A stretch of 64,000 nucleotides of DNA from Amaranthus tricolor (GCF_026212465.1 NC_080059.1:9991311-10055310), one strand, 5' to 3'. Positions 33,979 to 47,095 are shown, counted from the stretch's first letter. The notes: generated by a model from the sequence alone, not told the origin. A program made the numbers and translations.

Positions 33979-34527
33979 TTTCTACTTGGAAAATCTAACT
34001 TTTTAATATAAATTTTTACCATTAATTAAAAATATATGATAATATCAAAATTTTATAGATTTTTAAATTTAGATTATCGTTGATCATTCTTTGAAAAAAT
34101 TATTAAATAAGGATTATTAACCGTTTAAGATGTGAAATAAATTCGGTTGATTGTGACATTAAGTTTTTAAAGAAATATTCTCACAAAAAAATTAGAGAGA
34201 AAAAAAATTCAAAATTCTATTAGGAAGAAATTGCTTGTGTGTTTTACGTGAGAATGAAAAAAAGAAGGCTAGTTTTACGGAGAATTTAATCAAAACCTAT
34301 ACGATTGGTTGAATTTTTGTAGGAGGAAAAAATTGTAAAATCAAAACAATAATTAATGGGTAATTGTGAAAGTTTGGGGGAAAAGGTATTGAAAAAAAAA
34401 ATTATTTTACGGAAAATTAATTTAAAAAGAACAATATATATGATAGAAAAATTAGAAAGAAAATGCAGGATGAAGATGTGATGTGAAGCTATTAATTTAG
34501 GTTTGTAAGAAGGAGAATTAATAAAGA
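33979..34527 (+). promoter_or_regulatory. Upstream region of the kinase gene
   Basis: AT-rich DNA between the Pack-type element and the kinase start codon. It must contain the promoter and 5' UTR unless a far-upstream leader exists. No TATA box could be chosen among many AT-rich words. The minus-strand open frame at 34286-34633 overlaps exon 1 and is rejected. Confidence 0.35.
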
Positions 34528-37500
34528 ATGTGGCTTTCAAAAGAAAATATAGACAAAAAGGACACATCAAATCAATTAATAGCAGTAGCAATTGATCGTG
34601 ATAAAGGGAGTCAACATGCCCTAAAATGGGCAATTGATAATCTCCTTCAAAGAGGCCAAACTGTTGTTCTTGTTCATGTTAAACTTAAGCCTTCTTATGG
34701 TTCTTCTCCCCATCTTGTCATCAATGGTATCAATCTCTCTCTCTTTTTAATTTTCTTCCATCATTAATTTGCAATATATTTGGTATTCATAACTCATTCA
34801 TCCATTCATCTTAATAATGTAGGAGCTTATATCAATTATTTTATGAAATATTTTAACCTGTTATATATCATGTAAAAAAAAAATATTACTATCAGTTATA
34901 AGTATAATAAAACGAATGAAATATTTGAGAAAAATGCAAGAACATTCATATAATATATAATGAGATCATTGATGAGAGTGTATAATCATAAATTACAATT
35001 TGACAAAAGGATTTCAATATCAAATGCCATCTTCTCAAACACTATGTCAAATGGCTAATTAATATTAGATGAGAATTATTGGTATGTCATATCAATTAAT
35101 ACACCAACACATATTTTTTCGCTCAATTATGCTGATGTGGCAGCTAATTATTTATTGAAAATCATTTCTTAAAATACTAGAATTTATTTAAGGTGCAGAA
35201 TAAGATTTGGACGACTTTATTATTTTCTATTATGATTCATATATTATTTCCAAACTGAAATGTGACTAAAATGTTAATCAATATCATTTTTCAATATGAT
35301 TTCCAATATTATTTCCTAAATTTATAGATCACTGTAAATTTTTGAATAATATTGTGAAATCTGTAGAATAATGTCACTAAAATGTTAATCAATATCATTA
35401 ATTTGGTAAGTATGTTAAAAATGATACAATATACTAATGAAAAGATGATTAGGACACATGTCGACTTTGTAATAAAAATTTTCTCGCTCTTTTCATTTTC
35501 TTATTATGAGAATATTTTTTAGTATATCATGTAATATCTTTCTGATTAGATTTGTTTAATTACAAAAGATTTTAAAACTTTACCTTATCTACTACTAATT
35601 TTTTGGCATATACAATCATCTAAAATATCTTTTAATTACAATGGATAATTATCAAATAACATATTAATTATTTATGTAAATTATTAATTTTCATTAAAAT
35701 AAATTTGTAATAAATTAAGAAAAGAAAATAATTTTTTAAGTTTTTCATAGATAATCTTGTATATTACTTACATGGCTATATTAAAAAACTGTACAAATTA
35801 AATAGATTACACATTAATTATTTAAATAAATAATGAAGCAATTAACAATTAAGCTTAAAATATATTTTAAGGCTTTACAAAGACATTGAACATTAAAATT
35901 ATTTTTATATTATTTTTATGTGTAGAAATTTTCTATTATTTTATGTAATTACTTATAAACTATACTCTCTACTACTCATCCTAAGTGTCTCATTTCTTTA
36001 TTTGGTAAAATCACCCTAAATGTCTCATTTCTATTTTGGGTATGTTACCTTTACTAATTTACTCCTACTAAACTTAGCTTTTTCACACCTTTACATCTAT
36101 TAACCCTACTTTACTCCTATAAAAATTTAAAAACACAATACTTTTTTCTTTCACATATGGTCTTATTTGATCACCTAAAAAATGGTGAAAAGTCTAATGG
36201 GACACATTGGGTGAATAGGAGGAGAGTATTATTTAGTGTATAATTTTATGATTATGTTTTATATAGTAATACTTCCTTCGTTCCATAATACCTGCTATAT
36301 TTTCTATTTTATATTACTTGCTACATTTCCGTTTTTAATAATAAAACAATCATTTAAAGTTTTACCTACCCCTATTTTTATCCTACTCTATACTCTATAC
36401 TCTATACTCTATAATAAAATACTATACTTTACTCTATAAAGTAACCTAACAACTTATTTTTTCTTTTTTTTTTCAATTAACAATAATAAAATACTATACT
36501 CTATAAAGTAAACAATCAGCTACAGTATAGGTCAATCACTTTTCTTAATTTCCGTGCCTATGCAAATGTAGCAACAATATCAGAACGGAGGAAGTATATT
36601 AATAATATAAATCTCAATTTAATAGTAATACTTTTACAGTTTTTAAAACAAATCAATTTATAATTTCAATATACTTAAGAAGTTAAAGGTCATATAATAA
36701 CTTAATTATACATATAAGATTACTAATTTTATATTCAAATAATTTATAAATCGTAATTAGTATATGAATCTATCTAGTGAGTGAGTATACTAAATAAGTG
36801 TTGATTCTTATTTTGTATGAAAACGCCAAATCATTTAAAAATGTAATTTTGTAGGAAGACATTGGGATCAACAAACAAAGGATTTATTCCTCCCCTTTCG
36901 TTGCTTTTGTACAAGAAAAGATGTAGGTACTTCAGCTCCATTCTTGTAATTTTGAAAAATACAAATAAATTTCTATAAATAAATTAAGTTGAGATAAACT
37001 TATAATTATTTTATGCGATAAAATCAAATATGTTTTATACACGATTGTTAGAATAAATAATATATTTTATAACTTTAACCATCAAATTAAGTTTTTAGTT
37101 AAGTTATTAATTTAAGTTGATAATTGAGGCATAGAATATGCTGTACATTCTAATGATGGTTTAGTTATTGATATAAAACAAGGGTAATGAGAATAATATG
37201 GTGTAAACTTTTATAAAATGTACTATATTATTCTCATGGTAATGAAAATTTGATCATTAATAATTTTTTTTTTCACAATTTTTCATTGCTACCTAATACT
37301 ACATTTTCATATGAAAATACATTGAAATAACAATTTAACATGCCAAGAGATTTTCCTACTAAATTATATTAATTTTCCACTAATATTTCCGCCATTACCT
37401 AATACCAAAAGGTACGTAAGAATTACATGGTTTGATTTACCCTTTTTAGCTGAAAATTCTATAAATAGATACAATGCCGGGACATTGTGCTTGAAGACTC

Positions 37501-40500
37501 AGAAGTTCAAAAGGCATTGATCGAGTTTGTTACTCAATCAGCTGTTGAGGTCTTAATCATGGGAGCAGCCTCTAAAGGTTCCTTCTTGAGGTTTGTTTTA
37601 ACATTCAATTATTAATAACGAATGTAATAATCTATATTATTATTAGTAAGAGTAACTTATAAAATATGAACGAATATAATTCTTATTAGGATGGTCGGTC
37701 GGTCATGAGATTTGAGAGTTTCAGGACAAATTATTAATTAAGGGCCCTGAATTACTAAATATATTATTATAGGCCACTAATAATTAAATCAAAACATTAT
37801 TTTTCTAATTTTTTGGATGGACAGCGGCCACATGCTGCTCTTGCCCCCTTATAGGACCTATGATGCTTATCGGATAAAAACTTAAACTGAAATTATCTCT
37901 GTTCCACTAATTTTTTCTAGGCTTTTCTCTAAGAAATTTTCTATCGAAAAAAAATAGAACAGCATGAATGAGGCAAAATTAAAATGATAATTAATGAAAA
38001 ATAATGTTAAATTTTTGATTAATTTTACAATTTTATCAAATTCAATTGAAGACCCTAATCATTAAAAAGTTAGTGATACAAATTTCTAACATCGTTGTAT
38101 GAACGATGGATGTAACACAGTCAGTTATTCTAGTTAGAAATTGTCTCTTGAAGAGACGATTTTAAAATATGAAGTTTATATTTATATTTTTTCTTTAATT
38201 TGTATTAACTAGGCTATTTAGCTTATATATCTAATGCATTTGAAAAGATCTTCTCTCACAATAATTTGTGGTAACGCAGTAGATTTAGCAAGACAGATAC
38301 TCCACTAGCCGTATCAAAAGCAGTACCAGAATTTTGCAGCGTTTATATAATATCAAAAGGAGGTAAAATTTCATACTTGAAATCTGCTTGTCGTCAACCA
38401 CCACCCGTTTCTCATCTTAGAAATCAAATTATGAATCAACCTGTATCTGCTCCTGCTTCACCTCCTCTCCAATCTAGAAAAGGTATTAACACTACTACTC
38501 TATGTTTTCGAATTAGTTAATGCTTTGTTTGGGAATGAAGATTTCATTTGAAAATATAAATTTGACTTAAATTTACAAATTTAGCATTTGACAAATAAAA
38601 AAATTTCAAATTTGGATTTGAATCGAATTCACAATTGCTATAAAAATGGTTAAATATAAGGATTTGACAATGACCTCTTAAACTTTATCATTTTCAAATT
38701 CTATATTAATGATTTTGTAATTAAAATCTATAATTTGAAATGAATTACTTGTTTCCAAACGCAATCTAACATAAATTACAAAATTGAGTTTTTTTAAAGG
38801 TATAAAAGTAGATATTTAATGATTAACGGAAAGTAATATTTATAATGTAACAGAAAGTTAAAATGTGTTATTAATTTTTATGAAAGCAGTTGTTTATTTT
38901 CAAATTTGAAAATAATGTGAAATAAATAATGCCATGTTTGGGAACAATAATTTCATTTGGAAATTTGAAAATAGCTCAAAGTTATTATTTGGCAAATTTA
39001 AAATTTTCAAATTTGGATTTGAATCAATACCACAGCATTGTTTTTAAAGTACTTAAAATTGAGAATTTGAGAACAACTATCCAAACCTTGTCATTCTCAA
39101 ATTTATCATTTATAATTTCATAATTGAAATCTATAATTTGAAATGAAATACTTATTTCCAAACACTACATAAAAGAATTTAAAATAACAAAAAAGACAAA
39201 TTAAGAGGAACATAGAGAATAATACTTAGGTTGTTGTCTCTTTTGAATTGCAGGATCAGAAAAAACAACACCTTCTGGGTCACCATTTGCCGGATCCGGA
39301 TTTGATGAAAATGAGCTCAAGTAAGCACTATATATGTCTCTTCAGGAAATGTAATATTTTGTGGTTGATCATTACCAAAAGTTGTCAATAACAACCTTAA
39401 CAAAAGTTTTAAGTTGATGGTTGAGTTAGTAAGAATAAATCTCTTAAACTTGAAGGGTGGTTAAGAGTGGATGTAGTGCTCTTATCTTCACAGCTCTTTA
39501 ATTTGGGCTAGGTGTGGATGCAGTACACACCTCTTCTCGTGAATTTTTTTAATCATTTTAGCCTTGATACCATATAAAGAAATCAACTCAACCAAAAGTT
39601 TAAACTAATAGTTAAGGCTCATATATGCTATATACTTTAACATGCTCACTAACACGAGAGTACTTTGGGCTAAAAGTGTAAATGTAGCATAGGTCATCCT
39701 TAAACTTGGTGCAAAATACTTGAATTTGAGAGGTAGTTGAGATTCCATGACCTTTTTATCACATTAACTCTGATACCATATCAGAGAACTAACTCAACAA
39801 AAAGCTTAAGTTAATGGTTGTTGTTCCATGATATATCATATAATCAAACAAAAAGAATACTCCAAAAGGATGAATATTAAAAAAAATAATTTGCAAATCA
39901 CAGCCTTAAAGTTTAGCACTTTTAAGAATTACAACCTTAATATTTATTTTTTACTAATACAGCCGCCAAAGTATCAAAATTTATAGGTTCATGCCAAAAA
40001 TACAGAATTCCGACCACTTAACCTAAAATTCAACCCACCAAAATAGTCAAATTCTTTGTTTTGGCCATAACCTATAAACATTGCTACTTTGATGGTTGTA
40101 ATTCACAAAAAATAAACATTAAAGCTGTAATTCGTAAAAATGCTAAACATTAAAGCTATAATTTACAAATCATTCTATTAAAAATAAATCTAAAAATCCA
40201 AAATACTATAACATATATAGAAATGATGAACAGGTCAGCATTTGCAAGTCGAGGGGTAAGACATCCACATGTAAAGTCATACGGTGACTTACTATTAGAC
40301 ACAGATATCTCATTTGTAAGCTCAGGAAGACCAAGCGTTGATAAAGCTTTGCCTTCTTCACTGTTTGATGGTTCCGAAGAAAGAAAGAGTACCAACAGAT
40401 TATCTACAAGCTCTGATACTGCTGATTTTTTTTGTGATTCTTACAATCGAAGATCTCTCGACATTCCTTTGTCTCCTCCTCCTCGTTCCTCTAATGCTTC

Positions 40501-41568
40501 TGCTTCTGCTTCTACTGATGATTACTCTAATATCAGTTGGTCTAACATGCAATCACAATCAATGGTAATAATCATAGTTTTATAATGTTATTATATTGTT
40601 AAGTAGTTAGAGGATGTTTATGGGTCTAAGATCCTATTAGACCCATCCAAGATACTCTTCTATTTTTAGGGTCTTAGTTCAATATTTTTTAGACCCTAAG
40701 GATCTCTGTCTGGGTTCGGGATCTGATCTAAAAATAATAAATGTCTGCGCTTGGGTCTAGGTTTTGAATACCCAAACCCGACCCAGACTGTCTCTCTGTA
40801 TCCATTTAAAACCCTGAATCGTTCCAAACTCGTCAAATCCGCTCTAGACTCGATCTATTATATAATTTAGAATCAAATTTGATTTCACTTTAAACTTATT
40901 TTAGACTCTATTTAGACATATATGCAACCTTTAGACCCATTTTAACTAATGCAACCTTTAAAATGTAAAAAGAGTTTAAAAATATGATAATCAATCAACA
41001 CCATTTAAAATCCATTTAGAATCCTAAACCCATTAAATCCGACGGATTTGAATTCAAGCCTAATGGATTTGAGTCAACCAAAACTTAATGGATTTGGAAC
41101 CAAGTTTGATTGAAACTGACACATGACCATCCCTGAAAATAGTAATTTATATAGCATTTAGTAATATAAGTTCTTGTTTTTAAAATGTTACATGACATTT
41201 CAAAATGAAGCTACCCTTGTGTCCAACATGCTTTATGTATCACTCATAATATGGATTACAAATTTATAGAGATTATCATAAAATAGAGATGTGTGAAAAC
41301 ATGGATGATGATTATGCATCCTTGTAAAATTGTAGGACGATGTTGAAGCTCACATGAAAAGACTAAAGATGGAGTTGAAACAAACGATGGAGTTGAAACA
41401 ATCGATGAATTTGTATAATTATGCATGCAAAGAAGCAATCAACGCCAAGCAAAAGGTATACTTTTCGTTCTCTTCCAAATGTTACACTACTTGTAACGAC
41501 TTTCTATTTATATCAATTAGAATTACTTTCTCTTTTCAGCTTTCTTATCCTAAACACATTTTATGAAA

Positions 41569-41638
<70 letters not shown>

Positions 41639-44600
41639 ACGTCAAGATTCTACGTAACCATATTTCAACTCATATAACCATAAAAAATCATGTTTAAATT
41701 TTTTTTCTCCTTATAATAATTTTTTAATATGAATAAATTTTTAGAGACTAAGGAAATATAAAATTCGAGGTTTAAACTAAGAATATTATGCTAAAATGTA
41801 CCTTTTATTTATAAAAAAAATTACCTTTTATGTGTTAGAAAAAAGGAAAGCATGTTAAATAAATTTTAATAAGGATTCTTAGAAAATTTATATATTATAA
41901 TTTTATATATTGAGTATTATAGTAGAATATTTTGATTGTTACTTCTAAATTTAATCATCCTGATGAAAGTAAATAAATTTGAGTGAAGAAGAGTATCACA
42001 CTTTTGCTCTTTCAAGGATAAAAAAATTATATTACTACTTCATCTTATTCAATTTTTGTGTTTCCTTTATAACACTATTTACCAATTATTTTTAATTTAG
42101 ATTTTATTTATAAAAAGTTAAGGAAAATTTGCTAGAACTAACTAATATATAGGTCATTCAAAACTAGCTAGCATGTTTTTCTTCAAAAACTATTTTATAA
42201 TTAAGAGGTATTTCTTGTGCGAAAGATTACTATTTAAAGAATTCCGTGAATTGACCGTTAATTAAACCGTTCACTAGCCCTGTAAAGCTCACGTACCTAG
42301 TCATGTAAACCTTGTATGGAGAACTTTTTAACCGCAATCTTCTTTATGAGTATGTGTTGTTGTTGGGGGTGTTCAATGAGCCAGATAAAGGTCGGGCCTG
42401 ACTTAAGTAAATATAGGCCGGGTTGGATAAGGGCCCTTTAAACATAATTTGGGCTTTAAATGGACCAGGCTTTGAAATTGGTCCAGCCCAATCGGCCCAT
42501 TTTTATTACTAAATATTATTTTAATCCCCATTTATCAATTTATCACAATTAAGTTATCATTTATAATAGTTAAATTGAAAAAAAATATTAATATTTCTAT
42601 TGACATTGTCATTTATAATATTTAAATTATACATTACTTATGCTATTTACAAAGGCCCGTTGCCGATCCTTATAAAGCCCTTTTATAGTCCGCTTCATTT
42701 TAATTATACTAGAGCCCGTTTTCGACCTTACCCATTTTCAGTCCGACCCTTATAAAGACCTTCTAAAAACTAGTTGGATAAGGGCTTAATATGGGCCCCG
42801 CCCATTGAATACCCTTAGATGCCGCCTTTTTTCTCTCTTTAGACTCTAAACATAGTTCTTACGGGCGGAATACATTGAATATGATGATGATGATGATGGG
42901 TTTCTCTTTGGAAGAAACTTGTTTTAATTTTTTTATTGTTTTTGCAGGCTCTTGAATTGCAAAGGTGGAAAATAGAAGAAGAACGTAAGATGGACGATGT
43001 TCAAAATTATGAAGAATCAGCAACACGGTCATCAACTGAAAAAGAGAGATTAAAATCTACGACAACGAAAATCGAAGCTCAAAAACGATTAGCTGAACTT
43101 GATTCACAGAAAAGGGTTAATGCAGAGATGAAAACATTAAAGGAAGCTGAGCAGAAGAACAAGGTTATGGATTGTATGGATACATCAATTAGATATAGAA
43201 GGTACACTATTGAAGAGATTGAAATTGCTACTGAATTTTTTGCTGAACAACGCAAAATTGGAGAAGGGGGTTATGGTCCTGTCTTTAGATGTCAATTAGA
43301 TCACACATTAGTTGCTGTTAAAGTTTTACGTCCTGATGCTGCTCAAGGAAGATCTCAGTTTCAACAAGAGGTTTGTTAGCTTTAACTTTTGATTCAGTTT
43401 TCGATTTGTTAACGACTCAACTCAACTAAAAGTTTAAGCTAATCGTTGAGGCGTCATGATATAATTAATACTCTAACATGTGTCTTTAACACAAGAGAGC
43501 TCTTTAGGCTAGAAATGTGGATGCAGCTAGAGGTGTTCGTTTGGGTTATCAGGTTGATTTTGGGTAAGGTATTTCAGGTCGGTTCGAAATAGTGTCTTGT
43601 GTCCATATTGATTTTTACATAATTGTAAAGTTATTTTTAAGTCGAGTTAAATTAGATTCAGTTACAAAGTCGGGTGAATATCGGATCATTGAGTCTGTTT
43701 TCAACACTTCTAGCTAGATGCAGCATATGTCTTCCTCATACCATGACGCTAAGTATTTCATTTGAATAATGAGGGGTGGATGATATTCGAACACATAACC
43801 ACTAGTCATGTTAGCTCTAATACCATGTCAAAGAACCAACTCAAACAAAAACTTGTTGTTTAGTTGTTCTATGATATGGTATTAGAAGCCAGTGTGATAA
43901 GATGTCAAAGATTCAAATCTCAACTAACCCTCATTTAAAGTGGAATATTCGGCGTCGGCTATAAGGAGGATTTGTAAATATCTACACTTTTAACCCAAAG
44001 GGCTCTCATGTGAGTATATAACATGTCATAGGGCGTCAACAATCACATAAAATATTGGCTGAGTTGATTCCTTGACACGGTATCAGACGCCAGCGTGACA
44101 AGAGGTCACGAGTTTAAATCTCAATCTTCCCTTATTTAAAGTGAAATATTCAACACTGAGTATGAGAAGGGTTTGTATTGCATCCACACCTCTAGTCCAA
44201 AGGACTCTCATGTGAGGGCACGTGTTAGAGTATGTAACTTTCTGATTAACCTTTGATCAAACATCATCTCAAACTTCACACGAATAAGATTTGCTAACAA
44301 TATCACGATCCATTTCAATAATCCAAAACCAAACAACTCTAAATAATGACACATCTCATAGCTTAATCGTAACTTCATCTATAAATTTTGTGCAGGTCGA
44401 AGTGCTTAGTTGTATTCGACATCCAAATATGGTTCTTCTATTGGGAGCTTGTCCCGAATATGGTTGTTTAGTATACGAGTATATGCACAACGGAAGCCTT
44501 GAAGATCGCCTTCTTTGTCGAGGGGGAAGTCCACCACTCCTTTGGCAACATAGGTTTCGCATTGCTGCAGAAATCGCCACAGGACTTTTATTCCTACACC

Positions 44601-46988
44601 AAAGTAAACCAGAGCCATTGGTACATAGAGACTTAAAACCAGGCAACATTCTTTTAGATCGAAATTTAGTTGCAAAAATTAGTGATGTTGGTTTAGCTAG
44701 GTTGGTTCCTCCAAATGTTGCTGATGAGGTAACACAATATAGGATGACTTCCACTGCTGGTACTTTTTGCTATATTGATCCTGAATATCAACAAACAGGT
44801 ATGTTTGCCCCTTTTTCCCCTTTATCCATTGGCTTTTTTTAGAGAAATGTCCTACTGATTATTTAAAAAGATTTAGCGGCCCATTTGATTGATGATACTG
44901 AATAATGAGATTGATAATGAAAATTTAATGTAATTTAGCTATAAAGATCACTTGATGAGGTTTATGACCTTTTTTAGAGTATAACATATGATGGGGTTCA
45001 ACCATCAGCTTAAGCTTTTGGTTGAGTTGGTTTCTTGACATGGTATCAGAAGCAAGCGTGACAACTCCTCATTTGAAGTGGAAATTTTAGCCATAGGTAT
45101 GAGGATGATCTACATCGATATTTCTAGTCCAAAGGGCTCTCATGTGAGGGGGCGTGTTAGCTTATGTAACACATCATGGGGCTTCAACCATTAGTGTAAG
45201 CTTTTAGTTGAGTTGGTTTCTTGACATAGAAAGAGAAGCCAGCGTGACAAAAGGTCATGGATTCAAATCTCAACAACCCCTCATTTAAAAAGTGGAATCT
45301 TTAGCGTCAGGTTTGAGGAGGGTCATTGCAGCATCCACACGTTTAGTCCAAAGGGATTTCGTGTGAGGAGGTGTTTTAGATTATATAACATATCATGAGG
45401 CCTCAACTTTCAACTTAAGCTTTTGGTTGAGTTAGTTCCTTAACATGGTATCAGAAGCCAACGTGACAAAAGGTTATGGGTTCGAATCTCAACCACCCCT
45501 CATTTAAAGTGCAATATTTAGCGTTAGGTATGAGAAGGGTCATTGTTGCATCCACACTTCTAACCCAAATTGCTTTCATATGATGGAATGTGTTATATTA
45601 TATAACATATCACATGGTCTAATTGGTTGAGTTGTTTGCTTGACAATCGTACAAATCCAACTCTAATTAATCATTACCAATCAAACATTTTGTTTGTTAG
45701 TTTTTGATTTAGTAATGATTGTTATTGTTAAAGGTATGCTTGGAGTGAAATCAGATGTGTATTCACTTGGCATAATGCTATTGCAATTGATAACTGCAAA
45801 GTCACCAATGGGTTTAGCACACCATGTTGAAAGAGCAATTGAGAAGGGAAAATTTGAAGAATTTTTGGACCCATTAGTTACTGATTGGCCTATTAATGAG
45901 GCTTTGGCTTTTGCTAAATTATCACTTAAATGTGCTGAGTTAAGGAGAAGAGATAGACCAGATCTTGGGACAGTTTTATTACCAGAGCTTTGTAAATTGA
46001 GAAACATAGCAGAAGATAGCCTTGATTCAATCATTTTTGGAGGTGGTCATTCATCTACTAGCCAAGTCTCTATGGGACATGTGAGTATTACATACTCCTT
46101 CTATTGCGTTGAGTCTAGTTGTGAGAGTATATAACATATCTTGAAATTTCAACCATCATCTTAAGCTTTTGGTTGAGTTGGTTCCTTGACACTAGTGTCA
46201 CATGATTCGCTAATTATCTCGCAATTCGCGAATAATAGAAAAACCTTATTATGGTCGCTTTTAGGCTATTTTTGAACCATTTTGAGCGAATCGTGAAACT
46301 GAAAGGCGAACTAACTAGCAAAACATGTTTTACTGGTTAAGTTTGCTATTGAAAGTGATATTTTTCTTCACAATATTTTTTATTCATTGAGATTGCTACA
46401 CTCTATTATAAGGAAAAATATTACTTTCAGTATCATACTCAAAGGGGCATAGGTGTACTTACGTATAAATCTATTCCTTTTCTTTTTCTTATTTTGTTTT
46501 CTACTTTTAATTTAACAATTGAATATGTCTAATATACCTATAATTTATAACTAATACTCAAAAACATTGCTTGTAACATCCACCTCCAATTGATATGATC
46601 ATTCCATCATTGACATTTTATAGTACATAAATCAACATATTTAAAAATAAAAAACTATAACTAACGGTACTATTAATACATATATAAAGTTTGCAATTTT
46701 GTTATATCAATAAATTTGAAAAGTATATGATTTTTGAACTTGTAGCAATTTAAATACTATTTTGGATACTATCTAATTTAGAGACTTACACTTGATTACT
46801 TTAAAATAAATTTAATTTTATAAATATGTGAAAAATTAAAGTCAAAAATATGAGTATAAATTCAAATTAAAATAAAACGTAATTTTTTGGGTTTTTTAAA
46901 AATAATACTAATTTTTAAAATTTTGCAGGAGTTAAGTGGTCCTCAATCTCATGAAAGTAATCAGAGCTCAACATTTGGTGGAGACTAA
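34528..46988 (+). CDS. USP-domain receptor-like cytoplasmic kinase (PUB52-related, no U-box), 11 exons
   Basis: Exons 34528-34726, 36855-36922, 37469-37590, 38283-38482, 39254-39320, 40234-40564, 41336-41455, 42948-43370, 44396-44798, 45734-46080 and 46929-46988 splice in frame to 779 aa. The order is an N-terminal universal stress protein fold ([20 protein letters not shown], then [12 protein letters not shown]), a Ser-rich linker, a coiled coil (about residues 330-430) and a Ser/Thr kinase. Kinase features are [29 protein letters not shown], the family-typical DVG in place of DFG, and [10 protein letters not shown]. This is the plant PUB52/At1g16760 class. After the kinase only ~19 residues follow exon 10, so the U-box of PUB relatives is absent. 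The coiled coil contains a local repeat ([13 protein letters not shown]). Most introns hold transposons. Confidence 0.93.
35965..36226. mobile_element. Stowaway-like MITE in kinase intron 1
   Basis: The ends CTCTCTACTACTCATCC and GGGTGAATAGGAGGAGAG are inverted. TA lies on each side (35963-35964 and 36227-36228), the Stowaway/Mariner target duplication. It is 262 bp with no coding. Confidence 0.75.
36272..36594. mobile_element. Stowaway MITE in kinase intron 1
   Basis: The ends CTTCCTTCGTTCC and AACGGAGGAAG are inverted. TA flanks both sides (36270-36271 and 36595-36596). The CTCCCTCCGTTCC-type terminus is classical Stowaway. About 323 bp, 45 bp from the previous MITE. Confidence 0.85.
38524..38769. 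mobile_element. MITE in kinase intron 4, copy 1
   Basis: The left GTTTGGGAATGAAGATTTCA and right TGAATTACTTGTTTCCAAAC form imperfect terminal inverted repeats. The interior is rich in AAATTTG words. A close relative lies at 38931-39170 in the same orientation. Confidence 0.6.
38931..39170. mobile_element. MITE in kinase intron 4, copy 2
   Basis: It has the same ends (GTTTGGGAACAATAATTTCA ... TGAAATACTTATTTCCAAAC) and similar interior to the copy at 38524-38769, about 160 bp downstream. The short open frame inside is not a gene. Confidence 0.6.
39395..39845 (-). mobile_element. TRIM-like LTR element copies in kinase intron 5 (inverse)
   Basis: Read on the minus strand, it shows the LTR core (TTAAGCTTTTTGTTGAGTTA), then TGGTATCAGAGTTA-type primer sites, then an internal segment. 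The pattern occurs about twice. It is the same family as the copies in introns 8-10 but more diverged. Confidence 0.55.
40609..41141. mobile_element. hAT-like non-autonomous element in kinase intron 6
   Basis: The left TAGAGGATGTTTATGGGTC and right CATGACCATCCCTG form loose inverted ends of the CAGGGATG type. The interior repeats GGGTCTA/TAGACCC words. An 8-bp target duplication was not found, so the borders are tentative. Confidence 0.4.
41574..41636. repeat. (AT)n microsatellite in kinase intron 7
   Basis: About 63 bases of AT dinucleotide repeat soon after the exon 7 donor. Confidence 0.95.
42363..42820. mobile_element. hAT-like non-autonomous element in kinase intron 7
   Basis: The ends GTTGGGGGTGTTCAATGAGC and TTGAATACCCTTAGATGCC are inverted over about 12 bases. 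The interior is full of GGGCC/GGCCC words. No transposase is encoded, and the target duplication is unclear. Confidence 0.45.
43405..44245. mobile_element. TRIM-like copies in kinase intron 8
   Basis: A minus-oriented copy (43405-43527 resumed at 43717 to about 43860) is followed by two plus-oriented copies. The plus copies show GGTATCAGACGCCAGCGTGA primer-site-like sequence and CTCATGTGAGGGCACGTGTT at a PPT/LTR junction. The minus copy is interrupted by the MITE at 43528-43716. Confidence 0.6.
43528..43716. mobile_element. hAT-like MITE with 8-bp TSD, nested in a TRIM
   Basis: GATGCAGC occurs directly on each side (43520-43527 and 43717-43724), an 8-bp target duplication as made by hAT elements. 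The termini TAGAGGTGTTCG and AACACTTCTAGCTA are inverted relatives. 189 bp, non-coding. Confidence 0.75.
44976..45645 (+). mobile_element. Tandem TRIM multimer in kinase intron 9 (72-bp LTRs)
   Basis: Four LTR-like blocks alternate with three short internal domains. The clearest LTR (45155-45226) is 72 bp and reads TGTTAG...TTGACA. The primer site TGGTATCAGAAGCCA follows directly after LTR-like TTGACA or TTAACA ends (for example near 45041 and 45444). The purine tract GTGAGGGGGCG directly precedes TGTTAG. Internal domains are about 110-130 bp with no coding. Box-B-like GGTTCGAATCTC at about 45479 is part of the internal domain. Confidence 0.75.
46122..46191 (+). repeat. Solo TRIM LTR in kinase intron 10
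   Basis: About 70 bp matching the LTR of the intron 9 array (TTAAGCTTTTGGTTGAGTTG, ending CTTGACA). It lies 41 bases after the exon 10 donor. No internal domain follows. Confidence 0.65.
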
Positions 46989-47033
46989 ATACAACTATTT
47001 GAAGATAAGTGTGGACTCATGATCATTGATTCA

Positions 47034-47095
<62 letters not shown>

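Noticed and set aside
45460..45500. A tRNA gene suggested by GGTTCGAATCTC
   Set aside because: There is no cloverleaf around it; it is a recurring part of the TRIM internal domain.
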